Positions 1-8,541 of a stretch of 30,181 bases of DNA are shown here, one piece after another (the first letter of the stretch is position 1; every line of letters starts with the position of its first letter). The notes below the pieces were generated by a model. It ran no database searches, had not been told where the DNA came from, and was given only the letters and a program-made list of their open reading frames with translations. Source of the stretch: Nitrososphaeraceae archaeon (GTDB lineage: Archaea; Thermoproteota; Nitrososphaeria; Nitrososphaerales; Nitrososphaeraceae); contig JANWJI010000026.1 of assembly GCA_025449515.1 (NCBI GenBank), positions 1 through 30,181 on the forward strand, written 5' to 3'. The position numbers were made by a program, and so were the translations under genes.

Positions 1-504
1 AATGATGTAGTTCCTTTGACTGGAATTACTCAGATAGAAAGGGCCAAGGATATCCATCTGTACCATATCATTTGGATACTTCATCACAAAGCGATTGTAG
101 CTTCTTATTTTAGCCTTACATCCAAGGATATTAAGACAATGTCTCTTTAGTATCTTGTATATGGTTCTGGTGCTTAACGAGATTCCAACAACCTTTCTTA
201 ATCTAAACTTGATCCTGCTGCATCCAAACCTTTTGGTTAATCGCAGATCAAGTATTGTCTCTTCTAGTTCTGATGTTATCTTCCTGTAGTTGATTTTATG
301 AGGCCTTCTTGAGTTATCGGATAGGTCTTCTACCCCTTTCTGTTTGTATCTATTATTCCACTTATAGTACGTCTTTCTGGATACGCCATATCTTTCACAA
401 ATATTACATATGGTGTCACCAGTCCACTCTTTCTCATGTATTAGATTAAACCTTGTTTTAATTTCTATATGGATACACTTCCTGACAGCAGAAGTGTAAT
501 CCAT
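1..504 (-). mobile_element. IS481-like transposase, N-terminal part (cut by window edge)
   Basis: A minus-strand reading frame begins at an ATG at 504 and stays open to base 1, so 168 residues are visible and the C-terminus lies outside. Residues 26-68 form a helix-turn-helix ending in a RY...KG...L.D.SRRPH motif, typical of the N-terminal DNA-binding part of IS481/IS3-type DDE transposases. Residues 147-157 contain VQMDILGPF, where D151 would be the first catalytic Asp of the rve/DDE core. The protein would cut and join the ends of its own element. No frameshift or stop is seen in the visible part, so it may be intact. The element end is probably within 505-545 on the minus-strand side, but with one end visible no terminal inverted repeat can be confirmed. 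IS481 rather than IS3 is preferred from the motif spacing, with moderate certainty. Confidence 0.75.
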
Positions 505-596
505 CTGTGTAAGCTATAATGTCACCTATGTCTGGAAGTACAACAATTAGGTATCTATTTACAAGTAGATACGTCTATGATAATTGAGTAAACAGT

Positions 597-1991
597 TTGC
601 GAATAATATTGAATAGAAGCGATCTCAAGGTTAGGAACAAAAATTTAGAATCATTTCATTTTGCACTCTCTGCCGGAGAAGCTGCGATAAGATCGGCCGA
701 TCCGTATCGTCTAGTCGGCAAGCATATGAAAGTAAAAGGAAAAAATCTGATAATTAGAGATATTTTTGGTAACGCGGTTAGAATTAATTTATCTAGGATT
801 CAGCAAACTTACATTGTTGGTGCCGGTAAAGCCTCAGGGAAGATGGCTCTAGCAGTTCACAGAATTCTAGATGACAAGACGATCAAAGGAGCAGTCAATA
901 TACCGTACGATTCCGGTTTGACATCTGACCTAATATCACTAAACGAAGCCGGACATCCAATACCGGACGAAAATGGTATAGTAGGTACGAAAAATATTAT
1001 TAATCTTTTAAATCAAGCAACCAAATCAGATCTTGTCATTGTTCTAATCTCTGGCGGTGGATCTGCACTGTTACCTATGCCAATAAAGGGAATATCCTTG
1101 TCTACAAAACAGTTAGTTACTCGCTCTTTATTGCTTGCAGGAGCTTCGATAGAAGAAGTTAATACTGTGAGAAAGCATCTATCGAAAGTCAAGGGTGGCC
1201 AACTCCTTAACTACGTCAAGGCAGGATCCAGAGTTGTATCGATAATCATTTCCGATGTTATCGGTGATGACTTGAGTATAATTGCCTCTGGTCCTACTTT
1301 CCCTGACAGCTCGACGTTTCTGCAGGCCAAGGAAATTCTCAAGAAATATATACTCTGGGATAGCAAAGACTTTGTTACAGTACATAGGATTATACAGAAT
1401 GGTATTGATGGAAAAATTCAAGAGACTATAAAGCCTGGAGATCAGGTATTGGCTAATGTTAGTAATGGTATAATTGGAAACAACGAAATGGCATGCAGAG
1501 CAGCTGTCAAAACACTGAAAAAGATGAAGGTCAATACCTTGTATCTGGGTTCGTCGTTTGGAGGTTTAGCCATTGATCATGGAAAATACCTTGCCCATCT
1601 AGCAAACCAATTCTCATCCTATTGTCTTCCATCGGCATTTGTTTTGGGAGGGGAAACCGTCGTAAAAGTTAGTGAATGTCATCAAAACAGGATAGGTGGG
1701 AGAAATCAAGAGGCGGCATTGAGCTCAGCAATGAGTTTCAAATATAAGAAAAATATGGATATTTCAATTTGTTGTTTAGGAACAGATGGAATAGATGGCA
1801 ACTCCACTTACGCTGGTGCGTTTGTGACGTCGAGAATTTTCCCTTTAGTTTTGACAAGTAGGGAAAAATATAAAGCATATTTGTCAAGACACGATAGCAG
1901 CATTGCATTTAAAGAACTGAAATCTGCGATCATTACAGGGAGAACAGGGACAAACGTTAATGATATCTCTATAATTGTTAGAGTTAGGTAG
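597..1991 (+). CDS. Glycerate 2-kinase (MOFRL/GckA family)
   Basis: The 464-residue product matches type-2 glycerate kinases, which phosphorylate D-glycerate with ATP to 2-phosphoglycerate and feed it into central carbon metabolism. Visible signatures are VGAGKASGKMA at residues 74-84, the glycine-rich SGGGSALLPMP at 152-162, GGRNQE in the C-terminal MOFRL domain (about residue 367), and TGTNVND near the C-terminus. Length is normal for the family (about 440). The start is TTG at 597; a stop at 585-587 closes the frame upstream and no ATG precedes the conserved N-terminal helix (FHFALSAGEAAIRSADP), so TTG 597 or TTG 615 must be used. The IS481-like element lies divergently 92 bp upstream, so the native promoter may have been displaced. 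It is monocistronic as far as seen. Confidence 0.88.
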   Translation: MRIILNRSDLKVRNKNLESFHFALSAGEAAIRSADPYRLVGKHMKVKGKNLIIRDIFGNAVRINLSRIQQTYIVGAGKASGKMALAVHRILDDKTIKGAVNIPYDSGLTSDLISLNEAGHPIPDENGIVGTKNIINLLNQATKSDLVIVLISGGGSALLPMPIKGISLSTKQLVTRSLLLAGASIEEVNTVRKHLSKVKGGQLLNYVKAGSRVVSIIISDVIGDDLSIIASGPTFPDSSTFLQAKEILKKYILWDSKDFVTVHRIIQNGIDGKIQETIKPGDQVLANVSNGIIGNNEMACRAAVKTLKKMKVNTLYLGSSFGGLAIDHGKYLAHLANQFSSYCLPSAFVLGGETVVKVSECHQNRIGGRNQEAALSSAMSFKYKKNMDISICCLGTDGIDGNSTYAGAFVTSRIFPLVLTSREKYKAYLSRHDSSIAFKELKSAIITGRTGTNVNDISIIVRVR

Positions 1992-2051
1992 CGATTATGA
2001 CCTTTGTACTTTCATAAAGCTCATCTATGCTGCTCTTAGGATTGGGCGTTT

Positions 2052-2909
2052 TTAGATGGTCGTCGTGCGTATTGTCACTTGGTTATCGGTTACTCGAATG
2101 GAGTTCCCATTTGCAACTTTAACTATCAATGAGCCATCGTGATCAACGTCTAATACAAGACCTTCATACCATGAATGATCCTTATTCACAATTCGGACGT
2201 ATTTATTAATCGTTTCACATCTGACTTTCCAATCATTTAGAACCGATAATTCATCGTATTCTAGCTGTTCAAGGTAATAATCTAATTTTTGTAAGATTCG
2301 CACTATAATGTTCCCGCAATCTATATAGTTCCCAGACATTTCATTCCTCAAAGATGTAATCTCGTAGGCAGCCCCTATAGTTTTACTGATTAACTGCAAT
2401 GATGTGTTGTCTAGGTTAGAGTTTATTCCGATTCCAAATATTAGATACTTTAATGTCGCTTTTTCTGCTCCGATCGAAATCAAGATACCAGAAACCTTCT
2501 TTGAATTTATGACTATATCATTTGGCCATTTTATCTTTGCCTCTAACCCAGATTCGGCTCTGATAGCCTCACATACCGATAGTGATGCGATAAAAGACAG
2601 AAACGATGCCTTATTCACTGTTATAGCTGGCCGAATTATTAAAGAAAGCCAGATTCCGCCCTGAGGAGATATCCAAATTTTACCATCTCTTCCCTTCCCT
2701 CCACTCTGTTCATTTGCAATAATTAATGTTCTATCCAATTTCGAATTAGCTTCCGCAAGTGATATTGCTATGTCTTGTGTCGATTCGGTTATGTCATAAA
2801 AAAATACCCTCTTACATACAGAGTTCTGTTTTGTTGTTGAGAGGAATTTCAATAAGCTACAGCATCTACCATTCATAATTTCCAATCGGTAAGTGTTGGT
2901 TTCTGTCAA
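2052..2909 (-). CDS. birA: Biotin--protein ligase, catalytic domain only
   Basis: This 285-residue protein activates biotin to biotinyl-AMP and transfers it to the lysine of biotin carboxyl carrier proteins. It shows the BPL/LplA fold signatures: TEST at 41-44, the biotinyl-AMP loop GGKGRDGKIW at 70-79, KWPND at 127-131, KVSGIL with the likely catalytic Lys at 138, and GIGIN at 159-163. The C-terminal region (about 240-280) looks like the small SH3-like BPL_C domain. There is no N-terminal helix-turn-helix, so unlike E. coli BirA it should not act as a repressor. The TTG start at 2909 gives a 10-residue extension; ATG at 2876 is an equally good start. It lies about 6 kb from the biotin synthesis genes and is convergent with the glycerate kinase gene. 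Confidence 0.9.
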   Translation of the reverse strand: MTETNTYRLEIMNGRCCSLLKFLSTTKQNSVCKRVFFYDITESTQDIAISLAEANSKLDRTLIIANEQSGGKGRDGKIWISPQGGIWLSLIIRPAITVNKASFLSFIASLSVCEAIRAESGLEAKIKWPNDIVINSKKVSGILISIGAEKATLKYLIFGIGINSNLDNTSLQLISKTIGAAYEITSLRNEMSGNYIDCGNIIVRILQKLDYYLEQLEYDELSVLNDWKVRCETINKYVRIVNKDHSWYEGLVLDVDHDGSLIVKVANGNSIRVTDNQVTIRTTTI

Positions 2910-3652
2910 GGGTGTAATAACGATTTAATCAGGGAGGCATAAAACGAGAAAAGAGTTCAAAGTCAAGGGGACCGACATGAGTGCTACTTGAAACGTCGAA
3001 AATTAATTAGACATATATTTAAATCCTCTCTAATCCTGCTCATAAGAATCATGGATCTTCCCTAGTCTCCTGAGTCTGTAAAGCCTTCGGCGAAAATTCG
3101 TGTTTCGATAATGTGCTACGGGATTGTTTGATTACTACAATAGAACAATCAGGAGTCTTCTGACCGTGTTCTGACTATGTCAGCCCTTCGCGGTGTGGGA
3201 TGAATTAATATTCGAATTAGCAATAATTCGCATTAGAATAGTACCGAATCAGATGAATCAATGAACACGCGTAAGTCCTGTCGGGCTCTTACGTTCGAGT
3301 ACCGTATCAAAACCTTAAACAGCGTGCACAAGGTATAGATACTTGAACCTACAATTTAGAAGTATAGAACCTAAGACGATTTTATATAATCCATAATTTA
3401 AGCTTGGTATCCAACATTATTTACAGAATACGGCCTCTTCCCCGGGCACTACATTCTCAAAAACAGCTCGAAACCAAATGTGCTAGTAATTTAATACTAT
3501 ATCAAAAAAAATACGTGCTCGATAGATCAAACGGATTGTACCAGCTTATTCTGATATTGTAATTTGATAGTAGTGTCCATTATAATATGTATGTTGTATC
3601 AATCAGGTAGGGTCAAATATGGTAATTATATACTTTGAGTAGAGATCAGGAT
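2910..3652. other. Gene-free region with candidate structured RNA
   Basis: About 740 bp hold no convincing reading frame on either strand. A TATA-like box lies at 3013-3024 on the plus strand. Downstream, hairpins can be drawn by eye: 3091-3095/3103-3107, 3122-3128/3144-3150 (7 bp), 3171-3175/3179-3183, 3213-3219/3224-3230 (7 bp closed by a GCAA tetraloop), and 3270-3293 (6 bp plus 3 bp) nested in an outer 8-bp stem 3241-3248/3294-3302. This suggests an RNA of roughly 260 nt starting near 3045. The conserved cores of RNase P RNA and SRP RNA were looked for and not found. From 3310 to 3620 nothing was recognised except the promoter of the next gene. Confidence 0.4.
3624..3632 (+). promoter_or_regulatory. 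TATA box of the UbiA-family gene
   Basis: AATTATATA is centred about 25 bp before the ATG at 3653, the spacing expected for a leaderless archaeal transcript. It favours that ATG over the TTG at 3635. Confidence 0.4.
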
Positions 3653-4531
3653 ATGATAACGGATTGGCTTCGTGCCATTAGAGTCAAGTTTCTTCTTGCC
3701 TCAATAATAGCTGTATTAGTTGGTCTGTCAGTGACTTATTGGAAAATAGGTCATATTGATTATATTTATTCCGTTCTAACTATTCTTGGCGTCGCATCCT
3801 TGCATGCGAGCATAGATTTGCTGAATGATTATTGGGACTACGTTCGAGGTATCGATAAGTATACGAAGAGAACGAGGTTTAGTGGGGGGTCTGGAGTATT
3901 ACCGGAGAATATATTGAGTCCAAAGAATGTTTACATCGCAGGTATAGTATTCTTATGTGTGGGAGCTATTGTTGGCGTATATTTCGTAACCATCAGAGGC
4001 ATAGTAATAGCACTCATACTTATTTTTGCGATCGTATCTGTTTATTTCTATTCGACTAAAGTCGTAAACATGGGACTTGGAGAGGTCCTGATTATCCTCA
4101 AGGGCATGCTAATCGTCCAAGGGACATACTACGTTCAAACACCAGAATTGAGTACTACTGCAATCTACAATGGAATAATAGTAGGCTTACTTTCTGCCAC
4201 AGTTCTTTTCGCAAACTCATATCCTGATTTTGAAGCAGACAAACGCCACGGTAGACATACGCTAGTTATATTATTTGGAAGAAAGAATGGCGCCAAATTT
4301 TTTGCTGTATTTATTTTGGTCCCCTATGTCTTGATAACAATCGGAACTTTTGCCGGTTATACAAAAGTTTATTCTTTGGTATGTCTAACAACTTTACCTT
4401 TAGCTGTGAGAAGTGTCGTAGTTTTAAACAGAGATTTCATCGCGGAGACAAACCTGCTTATTGTTATGTCAAACACAATCTGGTGTTCTCGTCTCACGGG
4501 TGGTCTACTTGTTATAAGTCTCATCATGTGA
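3653..4531 (+). CDS. UbiA-family prenyltransferase, MenA-like (DHNA prenyltransferase)
   Basis: This is a polytopic membrane enzyme of the UbiA superfamily. The first Asp-rich motif is NDYWDYVRGID (just after the second hydrophobic segment) and the second is PDFEADKRHGRHTL about 130 residues later; both bind the Mg-prenyl diphosphate. This spacing and the N-D-Y-x-D wording resemble MenA, which prenylates 1,4-dihydroxy-2-naphthoate in menaquinone synthesis and fits thaumarchaeal menaquinones. About eight to nine hydrophobic segments fill the 292 residues. The start at ATG 3653 is chosen over TTG 3635 (six residues longer) because of the TATA box spacing and because the protein then begins at the usual WLRAxRxKF. 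It could instead be another UbiA enzyme, such as one for archaeal ether lipids, but the second motif fits MenA better. Confidence 0.8.
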   Translation: MITDWLRAIRVKFLLASIIAVLVGLSVTYWKIGHIDYIYSVLTILGVASLHASIDLLNDYWDYVRGIDKYTKRTRFSGGSGVLPENILSPKNVYIAGIVFLCVGAIVGVYFVTIRGIVIALILIFAIVSVYFYSTKVVNMGLGEVLIILKGMLIVQGTYYVQTPELSTTAIYNGIIVGLLSATVLFANSYPDFEADKRHGRHTLVILFGRKNGAKFFAVFILVPYVLITIGTFAGYTKVYSLVCLTTLPLAVRSVVVLNRDFIAETNLLIVMSNTIWCSRLTGGLLVISLIM

Positions 4532-4615
4532 AAGAGCGTACAATAGAATGCTAATCTTGGTGGCAAGTACTCAAAGGTAGTGTACCGTCAGATATTTAGA
4601 CCAAGTAATAGTAAT

Positions 4616-5953
4616 TTATGCCTTGGAAGGAGGATTAGCGAATCTATTGTTCGAATCTAGATGGTAATTTACAACGAGCTGCGGGTCCTTTTGCCTGCCC
4701 GTAAGTATCCCGACGACAACATCATCTTTTTCTATCACTTCTTCTTGCCTAAGCTTCTTGACTGCCGCAGGTACTGCACCTGACGCCATTTCACAATCGA
4801 ACCCATTGAGTCCTACAATTGACATACCGTCTGCCATCTCCCTGTCGTTCACTTGAACAACCAATCCATTCGTAAAATCTAATGCTCGAAGTGCTTTTAT
4901 AATGTTGGCAGGCCTACCTATCTGAATTGCAGTGGCTTGGGTCTTTGGAACTTTTCCTCTCGCATCATTGAACTCATAGTATCGATTTATCATTATCAAG
5001 TCCGGCCTTCCATTGTTCCATGAAAGTTTTTTCCCCTCGAAATGGCCATTTACCAATTCGTAAAAAGAATTAGCTCCTTCAGAATTGACAACGACTAATC
5101 GAGGAATTTTTTTTATCCAGCCCCATTTGTATAACTCCATCAGACACTTACCACAGCTAGCAGTATTACCTAATGCGCCTCCAGGATAAAATATCCAATC
5201 CGGAGGAGACCAGTCCAAACTTTCCAATACCCTATAAATCATTGTCTTTTGGCCTTCAATTCGAAATGGATTGACCGAATTTACTGTGTATCCACCATTC
5301 TCTCGGGCTGCTTTCAGTGAGGTAAAAAGAGCAACATCGAAATTTCCGTTGACTTCGATTACATGCGCTCCAAACTGAAATGCCTGCCCTAACTTACCCG
5401 GTGCAACCTCGCCCTTCGGAATATATACACTACAACTCATCCTCTCATTAGCGGCATACATCGCAGCTGAGGCCGAGGTATTCCCGGTTGATGCGCAAAT
5501 CAGGTTTCTAATTTTCAACATTTTTGCATGGGTCACTGCCGTAGACATCCCATTATCCTTGAACGATCCGCTCGGGTTGTACCCTTCCGGCTGCAATAGG
5601 AGAGAGTCTATATCAATATCTGCATATTCAGCTACTTTGCTCATTTTATAGGGCTTAGAAAGCCGACCCTCAGATCCATCAAGTGACACAAGATACGAAG
5701 CACATTGTGTAAAGTCTTCACAATCAATATTTACAAAATTTATGAGGTCTCGGAATCTCCACACTCCACTTTCGTCGTATATATTTCCTCCATGATCTCT
5801 CCTCTCATAAAATCTATCAATAAGTTCTCGCTTTGGCAGATTGTGGTATTGGACATCTAGCAAATAACCGCAGGTACATAAATAATTACCTGTAGAGATA
5901 TCAAATGTCAGTCCGCAATCCGGATTAATGCATTTCTTATTGGCTGTCTGCAT
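4616..5953 (-). CDS. thrC: Threonine synthase with N-terminal zinc ribbon
   Basis: The 445-residue PLP enzyme converts O-phosphohomoserine to threonine. Residues 8-28 contain four cysteines (C8, C13, C26, C28) that form a small zinc-ribbon extension. The PLP-binding lysine is K132 in NPSGSFKDNGM, and STGNTSAS at 155-162 is the phosphate-binding loop typical of fold-type II enzymes. VWRF near residue 64 is the usual threonine synthase entry motif. Most family members have KDRGM where this has KDNGM. The C-terminal third carries the GGALGNT glycine-rich PLP phosphate loop. ATG 5953 has a TATA box at 5984-5994 and an almost leaderless arrangement. It is a single gene with no visible partner from the Thr pathway. 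Cysteate synthase is a related alternative but less likely. Confidence 0.9.
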   Translation of the reverse strand: MQTANKKCINPDCGLTFDISTGNYLCTCGYLLDVQYHNLPKRELIDRFYERRDHGGNIYDESGVWRFRDLINFVNIDCEDFTQCASYLVSLDGSEGRLSKPYKMSKVAEYADIDIDSLLLQPEGYNPSGSFKDNGMSTAVTHAKMLKIRNLICASTGNTSASAAMYAANERMSCSVYIPKGEVAPGKLGQAFQFGAHVIEVNGNFDVALFTSLKAARENGGYTVNSVNPFRIEGQKTMIYRVLESLDWSPPDWIFYPGGALGNTASCGKCLMELYKWGWIKKIPRLVVVNSEGANSFYELVNGHFEGKKLSWNNGRPDLIMINRYYEFNDARGKVPKTQATAIQIGRPANIIKALRALDFTNGLVVQVNDREMADGMSIVGLNGFDCEMASGAVPAAVKKLRQEEVIEKDDVVVGILTGRQKDPQLVVNYHLDSNNRFANPPSKA

Positions 5954-5983
5954 CTATTAGGATAAGGCCGATGTAATACTAGT

Positions 5984-5994
5984 CTATATATATA
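5984..5994 (-). promoter_or_regulatory. TATA box of thrC
   Basis: An 11-bp alternating TA run (TATATATATAG on the minus strand) lies 31-41 bp before the thrC ATG, placing the expected transcription start a few bases before the start codon. Confidence 0.5.
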
Positions 5995-6157
5995 GCTAGG
6001 TCGTGAGCGAGAGTATCGCGGTAAGCTGTTGCTACACCCTAGAAGCAAACTAGGTTGAAAAATTCGACAAGCCAAAATAGTCTCGTTGTTTCAAATATTG
6101 GTCCGATCTAAAAATCGTATTATCAACACTGAACAAATCATCCAAACTTTATTTAGA

Positions 6158-6442
6158 TCATCTTGACTTTCTTTTTTCTGTTTTTTGAATAAGTTTATCA
6201 AATATCTTCAAAATCTGCTGAATAACTCCATCCATATCTTCCTCCCTGACATCTGGGAATACAGCATTATTAAGCAAATTATTCACAGTTGTAGACGTCT
6301 CTGAGCTCACCTCGTCATAGCTATCCATGTCAGTATAAGTCTGCTGATAGAGTTTACGAAGACGTGCGGCATACATCTGAGTTCGTTCGTTCACAGTTAC
6401 CTTGTATGTACGGGAGTTCACCTTAATATTTTCCTCTATCAT
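6158..6442 (-). CDS. Unknown small protein (94 aa)
   Basis: I do not recognise this protein. It is 94 residues, highly charged, with a likely amphipathic C-terminal helix (IQQILKIFDKLIQKTEKRK) ending in a basic tail, a central Ser/Thr-rich stretch (SSETSTTVNN), and no Cys, signal peptide or membrane segment. A TATA-like palindrome (GTATTTTAAATAC, 6461-6473) is centred 25 bp before the ATG at 6442, which supports a leaderless expressed gene. It could be a cytosolic scaffold or nucleic-acid-associated protein, but nothing in the sequence shows which. Confidence 0.6.
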   Translation of the reverse strand: MIEENIKVNSRTYKVTVNERTQMYAARLRKLYQQTYTDMDSYDEVSSETSTTVNNLLNNAVFPDVREEDMDGVIQQILKIFDKLIQKTEKRKSR

Positions 6443-6725
6443 CCTTTTCTAACTTCGATTTTGTATTTTAAATACTTGCCGAATTAAAAGAACACATATT
6501 TAAGCATTTTACGTTTTAAATAGCAAAGAATATTGCGAGGATCAAATTTCCGGCTTCATCCTGCATTCCTGCTGTCGGGAATAAAGACATCACTAAACAC
6601 CATCAACTTTATTTCTTATTATACTAATGTCAGGAATAATATTACATGTTGTCGTTCTATTTTGTCTAATGATCTTTTATGTATAGCCAGAAGACGTAGA
6701 GAATGAGGGCGGTGCGATAAATAGA

Positions 6726-7061
6726 TTGAAGAATCGTTCAGATATAGAAGTTATGGCTTCAATATTACGGTCTGCTACAACAAACTGGGAATATAAAACT
6801 ACAATAATGAATAATGCCGTAGTATCGCATTCTCAATTAATCCGATATCTAGCAATAGCCGTAGAAAAAGGATTAATGGAATATTCAGAAACAACTGGAC
6901 TGTACAGGACGACTGCAGCAGGCGTAAAATATTTGGCTAAATACGAGCAGCTCCTGGTCTTATTACCTGCGATAACTGACCTCCCAGACTTGGATAACGT
7001 CCCAGACACAACAAAACAGGATCAGCTAAATGAACCCATAAAGGACCGCCTCCTATTCTGA
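6726..7061 (+). CDS. Winged helix-turn-helix transcriptional regulator
   Basis: The 111-residue protein has the layout of the archaeal single-domain winged helix family (HTH_45-like). An N-terminal helix (IEVMASILRSA) is followed by a recognition region with VSHSQLIRYLAIAVEKGLM, then a wing YSETTGLYRTTAAGVKYLAKYEQL in which the TGLYRTTAAG turn is characteristic. The C-terminal 25 residues are Pro/Asp-rich and probably disordered. Start is TTG at 6726; no ATG in frame precedes the first helix. It lies 111 bp upstream of the asparagine synthetase-like gene on the same strand, so local regulation is possible but unproven. Such regulators are numerous in thaumarchaea and mostly uncharacterised. 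Confidence 0.75.
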   Translation: MKNRSDIEVMASILRSATTNWEYKTTIMNNAVVSHSQLIRYLAIAVEKGLMEYSETTGLYRTTAAGVKYLAKYEQLLVLLPAITDLPDLDNVPDTTKQDQLNEPIKDRLLF

Positions 7062-7172
7062 TCACATATTAAGGTTACAATAGATTAATCAACTTGGCAC
7101 AATACCAACTAATACTTTTCATTTCTATTGGTATTAGCTGAAGAGATCAATATCTAAAATATTTAAATAATA

Positions 7173-8165
7173 ATGTACCTCCTACTTGAAGACAAAGTGA
7201 TTAAGGAGAGACTCCAGATCTGTACAGGGCTGAAAGCACTCTTGACTGAAAGCGTAGCTCGTAATTATTCGGATAATTTGTTACTCTCCGGAGGACTGGA
7301 TAGCAGTATCGTCTCGTCTATTTTGCATCCGAAGAAAACGATCACGGTTGCCTCGTCGATTAAAGCACCCGACTTGTATTATGCAAGGTTAATAGCTCAT
7401 ATGTATAGCAAACAGCATAACGAATTTATCCTTTCATTAAATGAACTATTTCAGGTTATAGAAAATGTCATCTATATCCTTAAGACTTTTGACCCTATTG
7501 AAATAAGGAATTCTAGTGTAGCGTTCGCAGCAATTGATCTGGTAAAGAAAGAGGGACAAAAAAGCATAATGACCGGTGATGGAGCAGACGAACTATTCGC
7601 AGGCTACAACTATTTGTTAAGGTACTTTGACGACCATGTTCGACTAGACGACGAACTTGCTCGACTCTGGGATTTAATGAGCTTCTCATCAATTAAGATA
7701 GGAAAGAAGTTGGGAATAAGGGTCTTTACCCCGTTTTTAGATAAACAGTTCATGCGATTTGCTAAATCACTTAATGTTGATACAAAGCTAGGATTACGAA
7801 ATGGCAAGAAATGGGGAAAATTTATTCTGAGAGAGTGCTTCGAATCAGACCTTGGAGCAAATATAGTCTGGAGAAGGAAATATGCCCAAGAGGAAGGATC
7901 GGGATTTACGACAGTAAGAAATATCTTGTTACAAGGATGCAAATCTGACGCGTTGGCGAATGGCGGTAGTGGACGCGATTCAGGGGTCCACATTAGGGAC
8001 ATGGAACATCTATACTATTTTCATATCTATCGAAAGTATTTTCCTCCACCAGTTGAAGAGGCTTGTACAGGTGAAAGATGCCCTGATTGCTGTGCTTGTC
8101 TTAGTGATAATTCGAATTATTGTCACACCTGTGGATGTTTCCCTACGAAGGTACTATTGAAATGA
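7173..8165 (+). CDS. Asparagine synthetase-like ATP-pyrophosphatase without glutaminase domain, with C-terminal Cys cluster
   Basis: The 330-residue protein is the synthetase half of the AsnB family: PP-loop SGGLDSS at 39-45 binds ATP, and GDGADELFAGY at 135-145 matches the second conserved motif. RVFTPFLDKQFM (183-194) and the basic K/R run after 210 also match AsnB. The N-terminal class II glutamine amidotransferase domain, with its Cys2 nucleophile, is absent; the protein starts directly at the synthetase fold. It would therefore need free ammonia or another nitrogen or acceptor source. Residues 298-322 contain eight cysteines (C298, C303, C306, C307, C309, C317, C320, C322), which look like a zinc ribbon (CPxC...CHTC). 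Substrate is uncertain: ammonia-dependent asparagine synthesis is plausible in an ammonia oxidiser, but amidation of another acid is possible. Start ATG 7173. Confidence 0.8.
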   Translation: MYLLLEDKVIKERLQICTGLKALLTESVARNYSDNLLLSGGLDSSIVSSILHPKKTITVASSIKAPDLYYARLIAHMYSKQHNEFILSLNELFQVIENVIYILKTFDPIEIRNSSVAFAAIDLVKKEGQKSIMTGDGADELFAGYNYLLRYFDDHVRLDDELARLWDLMSFSSIKIGKKLGIRVFTPFLDKQFMRFAKSLNVDTKLGLRNGKKWGKFILRECFESDLGANIVWRRKYAQEEGSGFTTVRNILLQGCKSDALANGGSGRDSGVHIRDMEHLYYFHIYRKYFPPPVEEACTGERCPDCCACLSDNSNYCHTCGCFPTKVLLK

Positions 8166-8200
8166 CGATCTGAACCTCTGGCAGAATTCTACCAGGATCG
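8166..8200 (+). terminator. Hairpin directly after the asparagine synthetase-like gene
   Basis: Directly after the stop codon, CGATC (8166-8170) pairs with GATCG (8196-8200), enclosing an 18-bp near-palindrome at 8178-8195 with one mismatched pair. It may be a transcription terminator or an mRNA 3'-end structure; no clear T-run follows, so the role is uncertain. Confidence 0.35.
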
Positions 8201-8541
8201 ATTATCTTATTTATTGTAGCCTTCTCAGGAATGAGTCGAAAGTAATAAATTCAATCCGAGTCCGATAACAATATTGGTTTGATCTGATGAGATCAACAAT
8301 CTGACCGTAGCCGTGATTGATATGTTTAAAGATTCATCTTTATTTAAATCGAGTGCTTACTTTAACTTCCATTCTTAATTCAGGATAAGTTCAGTGATAG
8401 TATTTAGTAGAATTAGGATGTATCCAACTTTTATGAAGACGACAGAGGAGAACTGGACTTTATCCCTGAGCAAAATAATTGGCTGAGCAATGGTTACACA
8501 CAGTAATATCGATAAGTCTACTCGATAGCGCTAGACAGAGT
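8201..8541. other. Gene-free region between two convergent genes
   Basis: Nothing coding was recognised. A 6-bp stem TTGATC/GATCAA at 8279-8296 has a TGATGA loop; this resembles a box C motif but the rest of a C/D sRNA was not found. Confidence 0.3.

Noticed and set aside
1179..1421. Antisense reading frame within the glycerate kinase gene
   Set aside because: It lies wholly inside a clearly conserved gene and shows no family pattern.
3045..3310. RNase P RNA or SRP RNA in the structured gene-free stretch
   Set aside because: The conserved cores of both RNAs were not found; only generic hairpins are visible.
6540..6725. CRISPR or repeat array in the AT-rich spacer
   Set aside because: TTTAAAT-like words recur, but there are no regularly spaced repeats; they are TATA-like elements.
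8279..8306. Box C/D sRNA signal (TGATGA followed by CTGA)
   Set aside because: The spacer is about 10 nt and no second C'/D pair follows within a normal length.
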